Positions 18,650 to 27,685 of a stretch of 64,000 bases of DNA are shown here, piece by piece. Position 1 is the stretch's first letter. Every line of letters starts with the position of its first letter. The notes below the pieces were generated by a model. The model was not told the DNA's origin. It was given only the letters and a program-made list of their open reading frames with translations, and did no database searches. The position numbers and the translations under genes are program-made. Location of the stretch: assembly GCF_029087225.1 (NCBI RefSeq), contig NZ_JARFJD010000013.1, positions 1 through 64,000 on the forward strand, read 5' to 3'. The DNA is from Limnobacter olei (GTDB lineage: Bacteria > Pseudomonadota > Gammaproteobacteria > Burkholderiales > Burkholderiaceae_B).

Positions 18650-19615
18650 ATGGATATTTTTGCGCAACAACTGATCAACGGCTTGGTTCTCGGCAGTATC
18701 TATGCACTGGTGGCACTCGGCTACACCATGGTGTATGGCGTGTTGGGCTTGATCAATTTTGCCCATGGCGAAGTCGTTATGGTTGGCGCCATGGTGGCAT
18801 TTAGCGCAATCACCTTGTTCATGGGTTTGTTCCCCGAGACACCGGGCTGGATTCTTTTCCTGGTGGGAGTGCTGTGCGCAGTGCCTGTGTGCATGCTGGT
18901 CAGTTTTTCGATCGAACGCTTGGCTTATCGCCCCTTGCGAAACGCGCCTCGGCTCGCGCCTTTGATTTCTGCAATTGGTGTTTCAATCATTTTGCAAACG
19001 CTGGCCATGATTATCTGGGGCCGCAATTACCTGATTTTTCCCACCACACTGCCCACCGATCCGATTGTTTTGCATACCTTTGCTCCAAACCTCGAGAACG
19101 ATTACGAAAGAATTGTATCCGTCACACCGGTGCAACTTTTGATTGTGGCGGTATCTGCGGTCCTTATGTTTGGCCTGACCTATACAGTCAACAAAACCCG
19201 ATTGGGGAAAGCCATGCGCGCCACCTCTGAAAACCCGCAATTGGCGGGGCTCATGGGCATCAATGCCAATTCAGTGATCGCCGCTACATTTGTGATCGGA
19301 GCTGCCTTGGCTGGAGTAGCTGGAGTCATGGTGGCTGCCAACTATTCTGTGGCTCATTTTTACATGGGCTTTTTACCCGGTTTGAAAGCATTTACTGCCG
19401 CAGTACTCGGCGGCATCGGCAATATTTACGGCGCCATGTTGGGTGGCCTCCTGTTGGGAATTGTTGAAAGCCTTGGCGCTGGCTATTTGGGGCAATTGAC
19501 CGGTGGTTTTCTGGGCTCGCACTACCAGGATATTTTTGCCTTTGCTGTGTTGATTTTGGTGCTTACTCTTCGGCCATCTGGCCTGTTGGGTGAAAGGGTG
19601 TCAGACAGAGCATGA
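18650..19615 (+). CDS. livH: Branched-chain amino-acid ABC transporter permease LivH
   Basis: Inner-membrane permease. The ATG at 18650 starts MDIFAQQLINGLVLGSIYAL, matching the family; 321 residues with about eight helices. The EAA-like cytoplasmic loop TRLGKAMRATSENPQLAGLMG is present. The stop overlaps livM by 4 nt (ATGA). Confidence 0.96.
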   Translation: MDIFAQQLINGLVLGSIYALVALGYTMVYGVLGLINFAHGEVVMVGAMVAFSAITLFMGLFPETPGWILFLVGVLCAVPVCMLVSFSIERLAYRPLRNAPRLAPLISAIGVSIILQTLAMIIWGRNYLIFPTTLPTDPIVLHTFAPNLENDYERIVSVTPVQLLIVAVSAVLMFGLTYTVNKTRLGKAMRATSENPQLAGLMGINANSVIAATFVIGAALAGVAGVMVAANYSVAHFYMGFLPGLKAFTAAVLGGIGNIYGAMLGGLLLGIVESLGAGYLGQLTGGFLGSHYQDIFAFAVLILVLTLRPSGLLGERVSDRA

Positions 19616-20685
19616 CCAAACTTGCCCAACGCCATCAACAAGTGATCGGCTTCCTGCTCGTTGCCATCGCCTTGGCTGCCCTGCCTTGGGTGGCGGGCTT
19701 GATTGGCAACAGCTGGGTTCGAATTTTGAACATCGCCTTGCTGTATGTGATGCTGGCGCTCGGTCTCAACATTGTGGTGGGTTTCGCTGGCTTGCTCGAT
19801 CTGGGTTACATCGCCTTTTACGCGGTGGGTGCTTACGTATACGGTTTGCTGGCTTCACCTCATTTAACCGACAATTTTGAAACCATCGCAACCCTTTTTC
19901 CAGATGGTCTGCACTTGTCCATTTGGTTAATGATTCCGCTGGGGGCCCTGATTGCCGCGCTATTCGGCGTATTGCTGGGTGCACCCACCCTTCGGCTACG
20001 GGGCGACTATCTCGCCATTGTTACCCTGGGTTTCGGTGAAATCATTCGCTTGTTTCTGAACAATTTGAATGCACCAGTCAATATCACCAATGGCCCCCAA
20101 GGCATCAACATGATTGAGCCCGTTCAAATTGCGGGGGTTCGTTTTTCACGCACTGTCGATTTGTTCGGCGTCGAGGTTCCTGCACTTCATCTTTATTACT
20201 ATCTGTTTCTGGCACTCACCCTCCTTATTATTGTGGTGTGTATACGGCTGCAAGACAGTCGAATCGGCCGCGCATGGACTGCCATACGTGACGATGAAAT
20301 TGCTGCCAAGTCGATGGGGATCAATACCCGCAACATGAAGCTGCTGGCTTTCGCACTGGGCGCCTCCTTTGGCGGTGTGGCGGGCGCGATGTTTTCTGCA
20401 TTTCAAGGCTTTGTAAGCCCGGAATCATTTGGACTGATGGAATCAATCATTGTTCTTTGCATGGTAGTGCTGGGCGGAATGGGTCATATTCCTGGCGTCA
20501 TTCTGGGCGCACTTTTGCTGGCAGGTTTTCCGGAAATGCTGCGGCAAGTGGTCACACCTGTACAGGAGTTTTTGTTTGGTAGCGTACTGGTGGATGCAGA
20601 AATACTTCGCTCCCTGATCTATGGCCTGACCATGGTGCTGGTCATGCTATATCGCCCCGCCGGGCTGTGGCCAAAACACAAATGA
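19612..20685 (+). CDS. livM: Branched-chain amino-acid ABC transporter permease LivM
   Basis: Second membrane subunit; 357 residues with about nine or ten helices. Typical LivM stretches are ALGLNIVVGFAGLLDLGY near the N-terminus and the cytoplasmic loop RIGRAWTAIRDDEIAAKSMGI. It overlaps livH upstream and livG downstream by ATGA, so the three are translationally coupled. Confidence 0.96.
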   Translation: MTKLAQRHQQVIGFLLVAIALAALPWVAGLIGNSWVRILNIALLYVMLALGLNIVVGFAGLLDLGYIAFYAVGAYVYGLLASPHLTDNFETIATLFPDGLHLSIWLMIPLGALIAALFGVLLGAPTLRLRGDYLAIVTLGFGEIIRLFLNNLNAPVNITNGPQGINMIEPVQIAGVRFSRTVDLFGVEVPALHLYYYLFLALTLLIIVVCIRLQDSRIGRAWTAIRDDEIAAKSMGINTRNMKLLAFALGASFGGVAGAMFSAFQGFVSPESFGLMESIIVLCMVVLGGMGHIPGVILGALLLAGFPEMLRQVVTPVQEFLFGSVLVDAEILRSLIYGLTMVLVMLYRPAGLWPKHK

Positions 20686-21455
20686 ACATACCCCTCTTTA
20701 GCGCCACCCATCTGAAAAAAAGCTTCGGCGGCATCACTGCTGTAGATGATGTCAGCCTGAGCGTTCAGCCCGGACAAGTGGTCGGGCTGATTGGCCCGAA
20801 CGGTGCGGGCAAAACCACTTGTTTCAATTTGATCACCGGTTTGTACGCACCCGACGCAGGGCAATTTGAATTCAAAGGTAAAACATACAAGCCCGCGTCA
20901 CCACACTGTGTCGCGCAAATGGGGTTGGCCCGCACATTTCAAAATATCCGTTTGTTCAAGAGTATGACAGCGCTTGAAAATGTGGCCGTGGGCATGCATG
21001 GCAAAACCAGGCAGGGCGTATTGGGCGCGGTACTTCGTACCCCGGCACAACGCCGCGAGGAAAAACAGGTACACCAGCAGGCATTGAAGTGCTTGCATTA
21101 TGTGGGCATCGGCGCTTACAGCAATCACCTGGCCGGGCAGCTTTCCTATGGTGATCAACGACGCCTCGAAATTGCACGCGCTCTGGCCAGCGAACCTGCG
21201 CTACTCGCCTTGGACGAACCCGCTGCTGGCATGAATGCGACTGAAAAATTGAAACTGCGAGAATTGCTGCTCCGGATTCGACAGGACGGGACATCAATAC
21301 TGCTGATTGAACATGATGTCAAACTGGTGATGGGTATTTGTGACGAAGTCATTGTGCTGGATTACGGCAAAGTGATTGCTCAGGGAACCCCCACGCAAGT
21401 GCAGCAATCCCCCGCCGTCATTGAAGCCTACCTTGGGGGGCTACACCATGGCTGA
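20682..21455 (+). CDS. livG: Branched-chain amino-acid ABC transporter ATPase LivG
   Basis: ATP-binding subunit. The ATG at 20682 overlaps the livM stop (ATGA); an earlier GTG at 20667 is possible but less likely. The 257 residues carry Walker A GPNGAGKTT, the signature LSYGDQRRLEIARA (LivG-type, with Y-G-D in place of SGG), and Walker B LLALDEPAAGMN, plus the LivG-specific C-terminal extension. Confidence 0.96.
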   Translation: MNIPLFSATHLKKSFGGITAVDDVSLSVQPGQVVGLIGPNGAGKTTCFNLITGLYAPDAGQFEFKGKTYKPASPHCVAQMGLARTFQNIRLFKSMTALENVAVGMHGKTRQGVLGAVLRTPAQRREEKQVHQQALKCLHYVGIGAYSNHLAGQLSYGDQRRLEIARALASEPALLALDEPAAGMNATEKLKLRELLLRIRQDGTSILLIEHDVKLVMGICDEVIVLDYGKVIAQGTPTQVQQSPAVIEAYLGGLHHG

Positions 21456-22188
21456 TTCCATGCTGAACATTCAAGGTCTGACTGTTGCCTACGGCGGAAT
21501 TCAGGCTGTGAAGGGCTTGAGTTTTCACGTGCATGCAGGTGAGCTGGTGTGCTTGATTGGCTGCAATGGTGCGGGTAAAACGTCAGCCATGAAAGCCATT
21601 GCAGGCTTGTTGCCTTTTCAAGCCCATGCAGCTACTTTCAAAAGCACCATTGATTTGACGAAGCTGCCCGCGCATCAAAGGCTGCCACTCGGGCTGGCCT
21701 TGGTGCCAGAGGGGCGCGGAATTTTCACCCGCATGACCGTGCTTGAAAATCTTGAATTGGGTGCAAATGCGCGCTTTCAAACCGGCTGCCTGAAAGCCGA
21801 GATCGATTGTGATTTGGAGAAAATGCTGACTCTGTTTCCGCGCATCAGGGAGCGACTGAAGCAATCCGCTGGAACTTTGAGTGGTGGAGAGCAGCAGATG
21901 TTGGCCATGGCACGTGCGCTGATGGGAAAGCCCGATCTTCTGTTGCTGGACGAACCCAGCATGGGATTGGCTCCGATCATGGTTGAGAAAATTTTTGAGG
22001 TGATTCAACAGGTGCACCGCGAAGGAATGACGATACTGCTTGTTGAGCAAAATGCTCACATCGCCCTGCAACTGGCTAACCGAGCTTATGTCATGGATTC
22101 AGGTTTGATTGATTACGAAGGCCTGGCCAGTGAACTGATCAACGACCCCAGAATTCGAGAAACCTATCTGGGGCAAGTGTCGCAATAA
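21448..22188 (+). CDS. livF: Branched-chain amino-acid ABC transporter ATPase LivF
   Basis: Second ATPase of the transporter. The ATG at 21448 overlaps livG by 8 nt and follows a G-rich ribosome site. The 246 residues have Walker A GCNGAGKTS, signature LSGGEQQMLAMARAL, and Walker B LLLDEPSMGLAP. It is the last gene of livHMGF and converges on the flavin reductase 17 bp away. A weak hairpin (GCCTG 22190-22194, CAGGC 22207-22211) without a T-run is all that separates them. Confidence 0.96.
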   Translation: MADSMLNIQGLTVAYGGIQAVKGLSFHVHAGELVCLIGCNGAGKTSAMKAIAGLLPFQAHAATFKSTIDLTKLPAHQRLPLGLALVPEGRGIFTRMTVLENLELGANARFQTGCLKAEIDCDLEKMLTLFPRIRERLKQSAGTLSGGEQQMLAMARALMGKPDLLLLDEPSMGLAPIMVEKIFEVIQQVHREGMTILLVEQNAHIALQLANRAYVMDSGLIDYEGLASELINDPRIRETYLGQVSQ

Positions 22189-22205
22189 AGCCTGCTGTAT
22201 GCGGG

Positions 22206-23225
22206 TCAGGCATCTGCCATAGACGTAAAGGAATCTGCGAAGAACTCCTCCTCGGGTAAACCACACTGTGAGGTGAAATCGCGCTGGGCTGACTCGATCA
22301 CAATCGGTGCACCACAGGCATACACTTGGTGTGCGCTCAAATCCGGAAAGTCCTGCATGACAGCGTGGTGCACAAAACCTGTTCGCCCCGTCCAGTGACA
22401 TTCGTCTGTCGCATCAGACAGCACCGGTACAAATTTGAAATTTGAGTGCTCGCTTGCCCATTGCACGGGCAAATCCAGCATATACAAATCGGCCTTGGTT
22501 CGTGCACCCCAATACAACACAAACTCACGGCTGTTGTTCTTGAAAAAGGCTTGTTCCAGTAACGATTTAATTGGGGCGAACCCGGTGCCACTGGCGAGCA
22601 ATACCACGGGTTTTGTAGAATCGTCGCGCAAGAAAAATGTACCGAAGGGTCCTTCAAAACGCAAAATTTCCCGTTCTTTCATAGTGCTGAATACGTGGTC
22701 AGTGAACAAGCCACCCGGCATGTGCCGAATGTGCAGTTCGATCCCGCCTTCCTGATAAGGCGCGTTGGCCAGCGAATAACTGCGGCGCGAACCATCGCGA
22801 AGCATGAATTCTATGTACTGCCCAGCATTGAATTGCAACACCTCATTGGCCGGCAACTGCAACTTGAGAACAGCCACATCGGTCGCAGGTTTCTCGATGC
22901 TTTGCAACCGGCAAGGCATTTTCTTGATGGGAATGTCACCCAAACCGGACAGCTCCCTCACCTTTAACTTCACTGGGCCCAGCGGTTTTGCGCAACAAGT
23001 GAGCACCTTCCCGCGCACGCGTTCCTCCTCACTCAGGGCGCGCGACTGATAGGTGCCATAATCCACCCGGCCCTCGATCAAATCGGCCTTGCACGATCCA
23101 CATGCGCCGTCTTTGCAGCCATATGGCAAAATGACGTTTGCGCGCAGTGCCGCTGACAACAAAGTATCGTCGGCCTCGCATTCAAACTGTTTTTGACTGG
23201 GAAGAATTTCTACGTTGTGAATCAT
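22206..23225 (-). CDS. 2Fe-2S flavin oxidoreductase, CDP-6-deoxy-glucoseen reductase-like
   Basis: Electron-transfer reductase with an N-terminal plant-type [2Fe-2S] ferredoxin domain (cysteines in YGCKDGACGSCKADL and LTCC, residues about 36-76), an FAD domain with RSYSLAN, and an NAD(P) domain with LASGTGFAPIKSL. The same architecture occurs in AscD/DdhD CDP-6-deoxy-3,4-glucoseen reductases and in phenol or toluene monooxygenase reductases. No deoxysugar or monooxygenase genes are nearby, so the partner is unknown. Its 339 residues are full length. The ATG at 23225 faces the divergent epimerase-like gene. Confidence 0.88.
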   Translation of the reverse strand: MIHNVEILPSQKQFECEADDTLLSAALRANVILPYGCKDGACGSCKADLIEGRVDYGTYQSRALSEEERVRGKVLTCCAKPLGPVKLKVRELSGLGDIPIKKMPCRLQSIEKPATDVAVLKLQLPANEVLQFNAGQYIEFMLRDGSRRSYSLANAPYQEGGIELHIRHMPGGLFTDHVFSTMKEREILRFEGPFGTFFLRDDSTKPVVLLASGTGFAPIKSLLEQAFFKNNSREFVLYWGARTKADLYMLDLPVQWASEHSNFKFVPVLSDATDECHWTGRTGFVHHAVMQDFPDLSAHQVYACGAPIVIESAQRDFTSQCGLPEEEFFADSFTSMADA

Positions 23226-23279
23226 CAAACTACTTTCCGTGACATCGACAAACCCGGCGGGCTATTTTTCAAACGCAGT

Positions 23280-24179
23280 TTGCCCCGGCGCTTTCGGCAA
23301 AGCAATATAAGCGTTGCGGGCTGCGGGCAAGTGGGCTTGGTCTTGTTACAAACCTTTCCAGATCAACATTTTACAGCGACTTATCGCCCTGGGGCGGATA
23401 CCGCAGCAAAGCGCGCTGCCATCTTGGTACACAACGCTCGGCCACTGGCCATTGATTTGAATTCGAAGAGCGACCTGTTGCGCCTAATTTCAATGAGTCA
23501 CCGAATCATCTGGATGGCGCCGCCCGACTCATCCGTAAACACTGACAACACACTGAAAAAACTGGTGCTGTGGGCAGCCACAAGGGCCAGGGCTCACGGT
23601 AAACCTGCACCGCGAATCAGCTATGTGTCCACCACCGGCGTTTATGGCAATGCGCAAGGGCAATGGATTAATGAATACACGCCATTGAATGCTCAATCGG
23701 ACAGAGCGAAGCGGCGGGTTCACGCCGAGACGCAACTTCGACTTGGACTAGAACATGGTGTGCATGTACACCTGCTACGTGCGCCCGGCATATACGGCGA
23801 CAACAGATTACCAATTGACCGTATCAAGAATCGCACACCTGCCTTGCTGCCTGATGAAGATGCGTGGTCAAACCACATTCATGAACTCGATTTGGGCCGT
23901 TTAAGCCGGTGGGTCAATTACAAAGGCGGTGCCTTTGAGGTGCTGAACGCCTGCGACGCAAAACCCAGCAAAATGGGAGACTACTTTGACCTAGTGGCCG
24001 ATGCTTATCAGCTTACTCGCCCTCCCCGCTTTTCTCGGGAAGAGGTGAAACAAATGGTGAGTCCCATGATGTGGAGTTTCATGTCGGAATCGCGGCGTAT
24101 TGAATCTTTGAACCAGAAAAAACTGGGATTTCGTCTTCGCTATCCCAGCGTTGCTGATTTTTTAGCCGATAAAGATTGA
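23280..24179 (+). CDS. NAD-dependent epimerase/dehydratase-family protein
   Basis: Rossmann-fold protein of the extended SDR type, possibly resembling YeeZ-like proteins. It has the dinucleotide motif VAGCGQVG near the N-terminus, the segment SYVSTTGVYGNAQGQW with a catalytic-type serine and tyrosine, and LRAPGIYGDNRLP. The start is uncertain: the TTG at 23280 gives 299 residues with the nucleotide motif at about residue 13; GTG at 23217 or TTG at 23193 would overlap the start of the divergent reductase. No visible ribosome site decides it. The substrate is unknown. Confidence 0.78.
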   Translation: MPRRFRQSNISVAGCGQVGLVLLQTFPDQHFTATYRPGADTAAKRAAILVHNARPLAIDLNSKSDLLRLISMSHRIIWMAPPDSSVNTDNTLKKLVLWAATRARAHGKPAPRISYVSTTGVYGNAQGQWINEYTPLNAQSDRAKRRVHAETQLRLGLEHGVHVHLLRAPGIYGDNRLPIDRIKNRTPALLPDEDAWSNHIHELDLGRLSRWVNYKGGAFEVLNACDAKPSKMGDYFDLVADAYQLTRPPRFSREEVKQMVSPMMWSFMSESRRIESLNQKKLGFRLRYPSVADFLADKD

Positions 24180-24198
24180 TCCAATACGGACCGCTCGT

Positions 24199-24474
24199 TC
24201 ACGCAAACATTTTGTCGATGTTTTTGTCGATTTCCGCTTGAATCTTTCCCTTGAATGCTTTCAGCATGAAGCCCAGTGAAATATCGACAGTGACGTCTTT
24301 GTCAGTCACGTCCAGCTTGCCCCTCACACCTGAACGCGTGAAATTGAGGGTATTGCCTTGCCATTGACTATCCAGCTGGAATTCTTTTTGAAGTTGGTCT
24401 GCCAGTTTTTGCGCAGTTTGCTTGGCTTCTTCCAGGGTCAAATTGTGTGCTTTGCGGGCATGAATATCAGACAT
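24199..24474 (-). CDS. Polyhydroxyalkanoic acid system protein (PHA granule region, TIGR02610-like)
   Basis: A 91-residue protein with an N-terminal helix (HNLTLEEAKQTAQKLADQLQKEF), a small beta region with FTRSGVRGKLDVTDKDVTVDISLGFM, and a lysine-rich amphipathic C-terminal helix. This matches the small family usually encoded near polyhydroxyalkanoate genes; its biochemical role is not established. phaZ lies about 3.5 kb away on the other strand, which supports a PHA-storing organism. Confidence 0.82.
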   Translation of the reverse strand: MSDIHARKAHNLTLEEAKQTAQKLADQLQKEFQLDSQWQGNTLNFTRSGVRGKLDVTDKDVTVDISLGFMLKAFKGKIQAEIDKNIDKMFA

Positions 24475-24524
24475 GTTGGCTCACTCTTGAAGGTGTTGTG
24501 CCTGCATATTAACCCAGCCACGGT

Positions 24525-25652
24525 TTACACGGTAGAGAACCAAAAATCGAAAGCCATTTTAGAAGAAGGTGTCAGGTCATTTTCAAAACCCACCACACGC
24601 TTGGCAAAACGCATTTGGGAATCAATAATGCGCTTGAAAATCCGACTGTTGGCTGATTCGCGCGCAATAATTTTGCGCCACGCAGTCAGCTGTGCCTTCA
24701 AAATATCGTCCGGGGTGACGTAATAACGAACACCCTGCTTGCGGCGCATTTCCTCATAATCGGTTGAAAACCGGTCAGAGGCCTTCCAGCTTAAATCTGC
24801 AGAAGAGGCCTGCAAGGCATATCGAATAATCGAGCGCAGGGCAAAAGGCAAGCTGTCAAAACGCTGCTTGTTGAAAATAACTTCAAATACTTCGCTGCTT
24901 TGGTGAAAGCTGCGAATCATGCATACCGACGACACACTGGGAAAACCCAAGGCACGATCGGAACTGGGGTTGTTAAACTCCGCCGCATCAATCAGGCCTT
25001 TGTCCAGCCATGGCACAATATCGGCGGGCTGCAAGGCTGTGGTGGTTAAGCCAAGTTCCTTGAACACTTCAGCGGCCAAACCCACGGCCCGAAAACGCAT
25101 CTTGTCGAGGTCTTTGATGCTCTCGATCCGATTCTTGAACCAGCCCAAAGGCTGTGGTGTCAATGGCCCGTACATGAAGCCTTGAATGTTCAGGTTCATT
25201 TCTTTTTGAACCAGTTCGTCGTAAAGCTGTTGACCACCACCATACTGAAACCACGCCAGAATCTGGTTCGAGCTCATGCCAAAACTGGGGCCACTTCCAA
25301 ACAGGGAAAATGCGGCATGGCGATCGTGCCAATACGTTGGAACTCCATGACCACCGTCAAGCTGCCCTTTATGCACAGCATTCTGTATACCAAAAGCTTT
25401 CACAATGCTGTTGGTAGGGTACACATCAATGCGCAACTCGCCGCCCGACATGTCATTGACCTTCTTTGCAAAATCCTGGGCAAACTCATTGAAAATGTCT
25501 TTGGTGGGCCAAGTACTTTGGAACTTGAACACCACTGGTTTGATGGTTTTGACGAGCGACGCAGACTGGGAAGCCGCAGGAGTGGCTATCGCACCAGCCG
25601 CTCCTGCCGCCAGAGCTTTTTGCACAAAGCGTCGCCGGGAATTGTCGCGCAT
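24525..25652 (-). CDS. TRAP-type transporter substrate-binding protein (DctP family)
   Basis: Periplasmic receptor with a Tat-like signal peptide: SRRRFV at residues 5-10, then an alanine-rich hydrophobic stretch. The 375-residue protein follows the DctP/TakP fold, with the conserved FQSTWPTKDIFNEFAQDF start of the mature domain, DLDKMRFRAVGLAAEVFKELG and DAAEFNNPSSD segments. 2-Keto acids such as pyruvate are bound by its closest described relatives (TakP-like), but the ligand here is inferred. No DctQ or DctM membrane subunits are nearby. It starts 2 bp after the LutC stop, so the two are coupled. Confidence 0.9.
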   Translation of the reverse strand: MRDNSRRRFVQKALAAGAAGAIATPAASQSASLVKTIKPVVFKFQSTWPTKDIFNEFAQDFAKKVNDMSGGELRIDVYPTNSIVKAFGIQNAVHKGQLDGGHGVPTYWHDRHAAFSLFGSGPSFGMSSNQILAWFQYGGGQQLYDELVQKEMNLNIQGFMYGPLTPQPLGWFKNRIESIKDLDKMRFRAVGLAAEVFKELGLTTTALQPADIVPWLDKGLIDAAEFNNPSSDRALGFPSVSSVCMIRSFHQSSEVFEVIFNKQRFDSLPFALRSIIRYALQASSADLSWKASDRFSTDYEEMRRKQGVRYYVTPDDILKAQLTAWRKIIARESANSRIFKRIIDSQMRFAKRVVGFENDLTPSSKMAFDFWFSTV

Positions 25653-25654
25653 GC

Positions 25655-26341
25655 TTACTTGCCGACCAGAATCAAATGCACCCTGTAAGGGCCATGTGCA
25701 CCCAACACAATGGTTTGTTCGATGTCTGCAGTGCGTGAAGGGCCGGATACGAAGTTCAATGCTCTCGGCATAATCCGCCCTTCTTTTCGTAGCATTTCAA
25801 ATGCGTCTTCCATGGTGTGCACCACTTGGTCTTCCCGAACAATTGCAATATGTGTTTCGGGCAGCAAGTGGGTGCTGGCTGGTTCATCGGCTTTGCTGGC
25901 AAATACCAGAGTGCCGGTTTCAGCCACAGCGCAAGCCACAGCACTGATACCAATCAAGTCATCACCGGTGGGGGCGCCCAAACGCGCCACATGCGGCAAC
26001 ACCGACCAGTCCAACTGATTCAACGCTGGCCAAATGGCCACAGTGCCCTTCAATTCATTCTCTGCTAGATAAGCAGCACAGGCTTCGGGCACTTCTGCAT
26101 TGCTTTTCACTCGTTGCACGGTGCAAAGCATTGCCCGGGATTTCTCCTCAAACAAAGCCACCACGTTTTCTACCGGGCTTGGCGCCGGGCCGCGAGTTTT
26201 CCGGGCCAGGTAACCCTTGGCCAAGGTCATCTCATTGTCGCGCATGGTGACAGGCCTGGATTGAAGACTGCGAATCCGATTCAGAATTTCTGACCGGGCC
26301 GCGGAAGTATCCAGATCATCATCGTTGAAAGATTGGCTCAA
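25655..26341 (-). CDS. LutC/YkgG-family protein (LUD domain)
   Basis: LUD-domain protein related to LutC, a component of the LutABC L-lactate oxidation complex. Seen: SAARSEILNRIRSL at the N-terminus, PTGDDLIGISAVACAVAETGTLVF, and SGPSRTADIEQTIVLGAHGPYRVHLILV at the end, the classic C-terminal signature. LutA and LutB are absent. I propose the TTG at 26341, with AGGA 6 nt upstream, because an ATG at 26374 overlaps a perfect TATAAT box; using the ATG would add 11 residues. It is coupled to the TRAP receptor gene, suggesting a carboxylate-linked function. Confidence 0.85.
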   Translation of the reverse strand: MSQSFNDDDLDTSAARSEILNRIRSLQSRPVTMRDNEMTLAKGYLARKTRGPAPSPVENVVALFEEKSRAMLCTVQRVKSNAEVPEACAAYLAENELKGTVAIWPALNQLDWSVLPHVARLGAPTGDDLIGISAVACAVAETGTLVFASKADEPASTHLLPETHIAIVREDQVVHTMEDAFEMLRKEGRIMPRALNFVSGPSRTADIEQTIVLGAHGPYRVHLILVGK

Positions 26342-26372
26342 AGTGCATCCTAGGCATATATTCGTAGTACTC

Positions 26373-26378
26373 ATTATA
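26373..26378 (-). promoter_or_regulatory. Candidate -10 box (TATAAT) for lutC-like/TRAP receptor operon
   Basis: A perfect TATAAT on the minus strand at 26378-26373 overlaps the ATG at 26374, which argues that translation begins downstream, at the TTG at 26341 with its AGGA. No good -35 hexamer lies 16-18 bp above it, so the promoter may need an activator. Confidence 0.5.
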
Positions 26379-26508
26379 GAAAAACCGCGCCACCGCCGCC
26401 CCTAGGGTATGCCCCATGCCAGTTGGTGAATTCGAGCGGAGGTTCAGGTGCAATGCAGCCCAATCGATTACAATGTCTCGTTATCTTGCTTAACCAAACA
26501 TTTTCACC

Positions 26509-26832
26509 ATGACACACGTAGTTACCGAGTCTTGTATCAAGTGCAAATACACCGATTGTGTGGATGTATGTCCAGTCGACTGTTTTCGCGAAGGCCCCAA
26601 TTTCCTGGTGATCGATCCAGACGAGTGCATCGACTGCGCTGTTTGCATTCCTGAATGCCCCGTCAACGCGATTTACGCTGAGGAAGATGTACCCGCCGAC
26701 CAGGTGAAGTTCATCGACATGAACGTAGAACTGGCCAAAGATTGGCCTAGCATTACGCGCATGAAGGCACACCTGCCAGATGCCGATGACTGGAAAGACG
26801 TGAAAGACAAGCTTCAATACCTTGAAAAGTAA
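26509..26832 (+). CDS. fdxA: 7Fe ferredoxin FdxA
   Basis: Low-potential electron carrier with one [3Fe-4S] and one [4Fe-4S] cluster. The 107-residue protein has [17 protein letters not shown] for the first site and [12 protein letters not shown] for the second, as in Azotobacter-type FdxA; the acidic C-terminal half is typical. It is followed 33 bp later by its likely reductase fpr, a common Burkholderiales pair. There is no strong Shine-Dalgarno sequence. Confidence 0.97.
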   Translation: MTHVVTESCIKCKYTDCVDVCPVDCFREGPNFLVIDPDECIDCAVCIPECPVNAIYAEEDVPADQVKFIDMNVELAKDWPSITRMKAHLPDADDWKDVKDKLQYLEK

Positions 26833-26865
26833 TCCACTTCAAGGCAGTTCCAATCGAGTAGTTGC

Positions 26866-27672
26866 ATGAGTGAAGTTGAAGACAAATACACCCGGGAAAC
26901 AATCACCAGCATGCGTGTTTGGGTGCCAGGCAAATTGTTTTCCTTCACCTGCACACGCCCAACAGGCTTTCGCTTCACGGCCGGCCAATTTGCCCGGCTG
27001 GGTGTTGATAACACTTTGCAACTACCGGGCGAACCGGAAATCATCTGGCGAGCCTACTCCATGGTCTCGGGCCCATTTGACGAGCATCTTGAGTTTTTCT
27101 CAATTGTCGTACCTGAAGGGGCTTTTACCAGTCACCTAAGTCAGCTTCAGGTGGGTTCTCCTGTTTACATCGACAAAACCAATTTCGGCTTTCTCACCAC
27201 AGCCCGCTTTGAAACCGGCAACGATCTTTGGCTGTTGGGCTCAGGAACTGGTTTGGCGCCATTTCTATCGATTCTTCACGACCCGCACACTTGGGAACAG
27301 TTCGAGAACATCGTGCTGGTGCACAGTGCCCGCACCGCTGAGGAACTGGTGTATCAAGACATGATCAAGGGATTTGTGGAACACCCCGTGCTTAGCGAAC
27401 TGATCGAGAACGTCAAGAAACGATTTGTCTACGTGCCCGTGGTTACCCGCGAAAAAGTGCCCAATTGCTTGGGTGAACGGATTACCACACTGCTGGAACA
27501 GGGTAGCCTGGCTGAACACACAGGCTTGCCCATGAATGTTGAACGTAGTCGATTCATGATTTGCGGCAACCCGGATATGGTTACAGATATTCGCAAGGTA
27601 CTGAAATTAAAAGGTTACTCCCCAGCCCGACGAAACACCCCCGGTGAAATTGCTGTAGAAAACTATTGGTGA
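26866..27672 (+). CDS. fpr: Ferredoxin--NADP+ reductase
   Basis: FAD enzyme exchanging electrons between NADPH and ferredoxin or flavodoxin; used in Fe-S biogenesis and oxidative-stress defence. The 268 residues carry FAD-binding RAYSMVSGPFDEHLEFFSI, the NADP-site GSGTGLAPFLSIL and MICGNPDMV, and end in AVENYW with a terminal aromatic residue, as in the bacterial subclass. Co-orientation with fdxA makes the pair likely partners. Confidence 0.96.
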   Translation: MSEVEDKYTRETITSMRVWVPGKLFSFTCTRPTGFRFTAGQFARLGVDNTLQLPGEPEIIWRAYSMVSGPFDEHLEFFSIVVPEGAFTSHLSQLQVGSPVYIDKTNFGFLTTARFETGNDLWLLGSGTGLAPFLSILHDPHTWEQFENIVLVHSARTAEELVYQDMIKGFVEHPVLSELIENVKKRFVYVPVVTREKVPNCLGERITTLLEQGSLAEHTGLPMNVERSRFMICGNPDMVTDIRKVLKLKGYSPARRNTPGEIAVENYW

Positions 27673-27685
27673 TCGAAGAATCATT

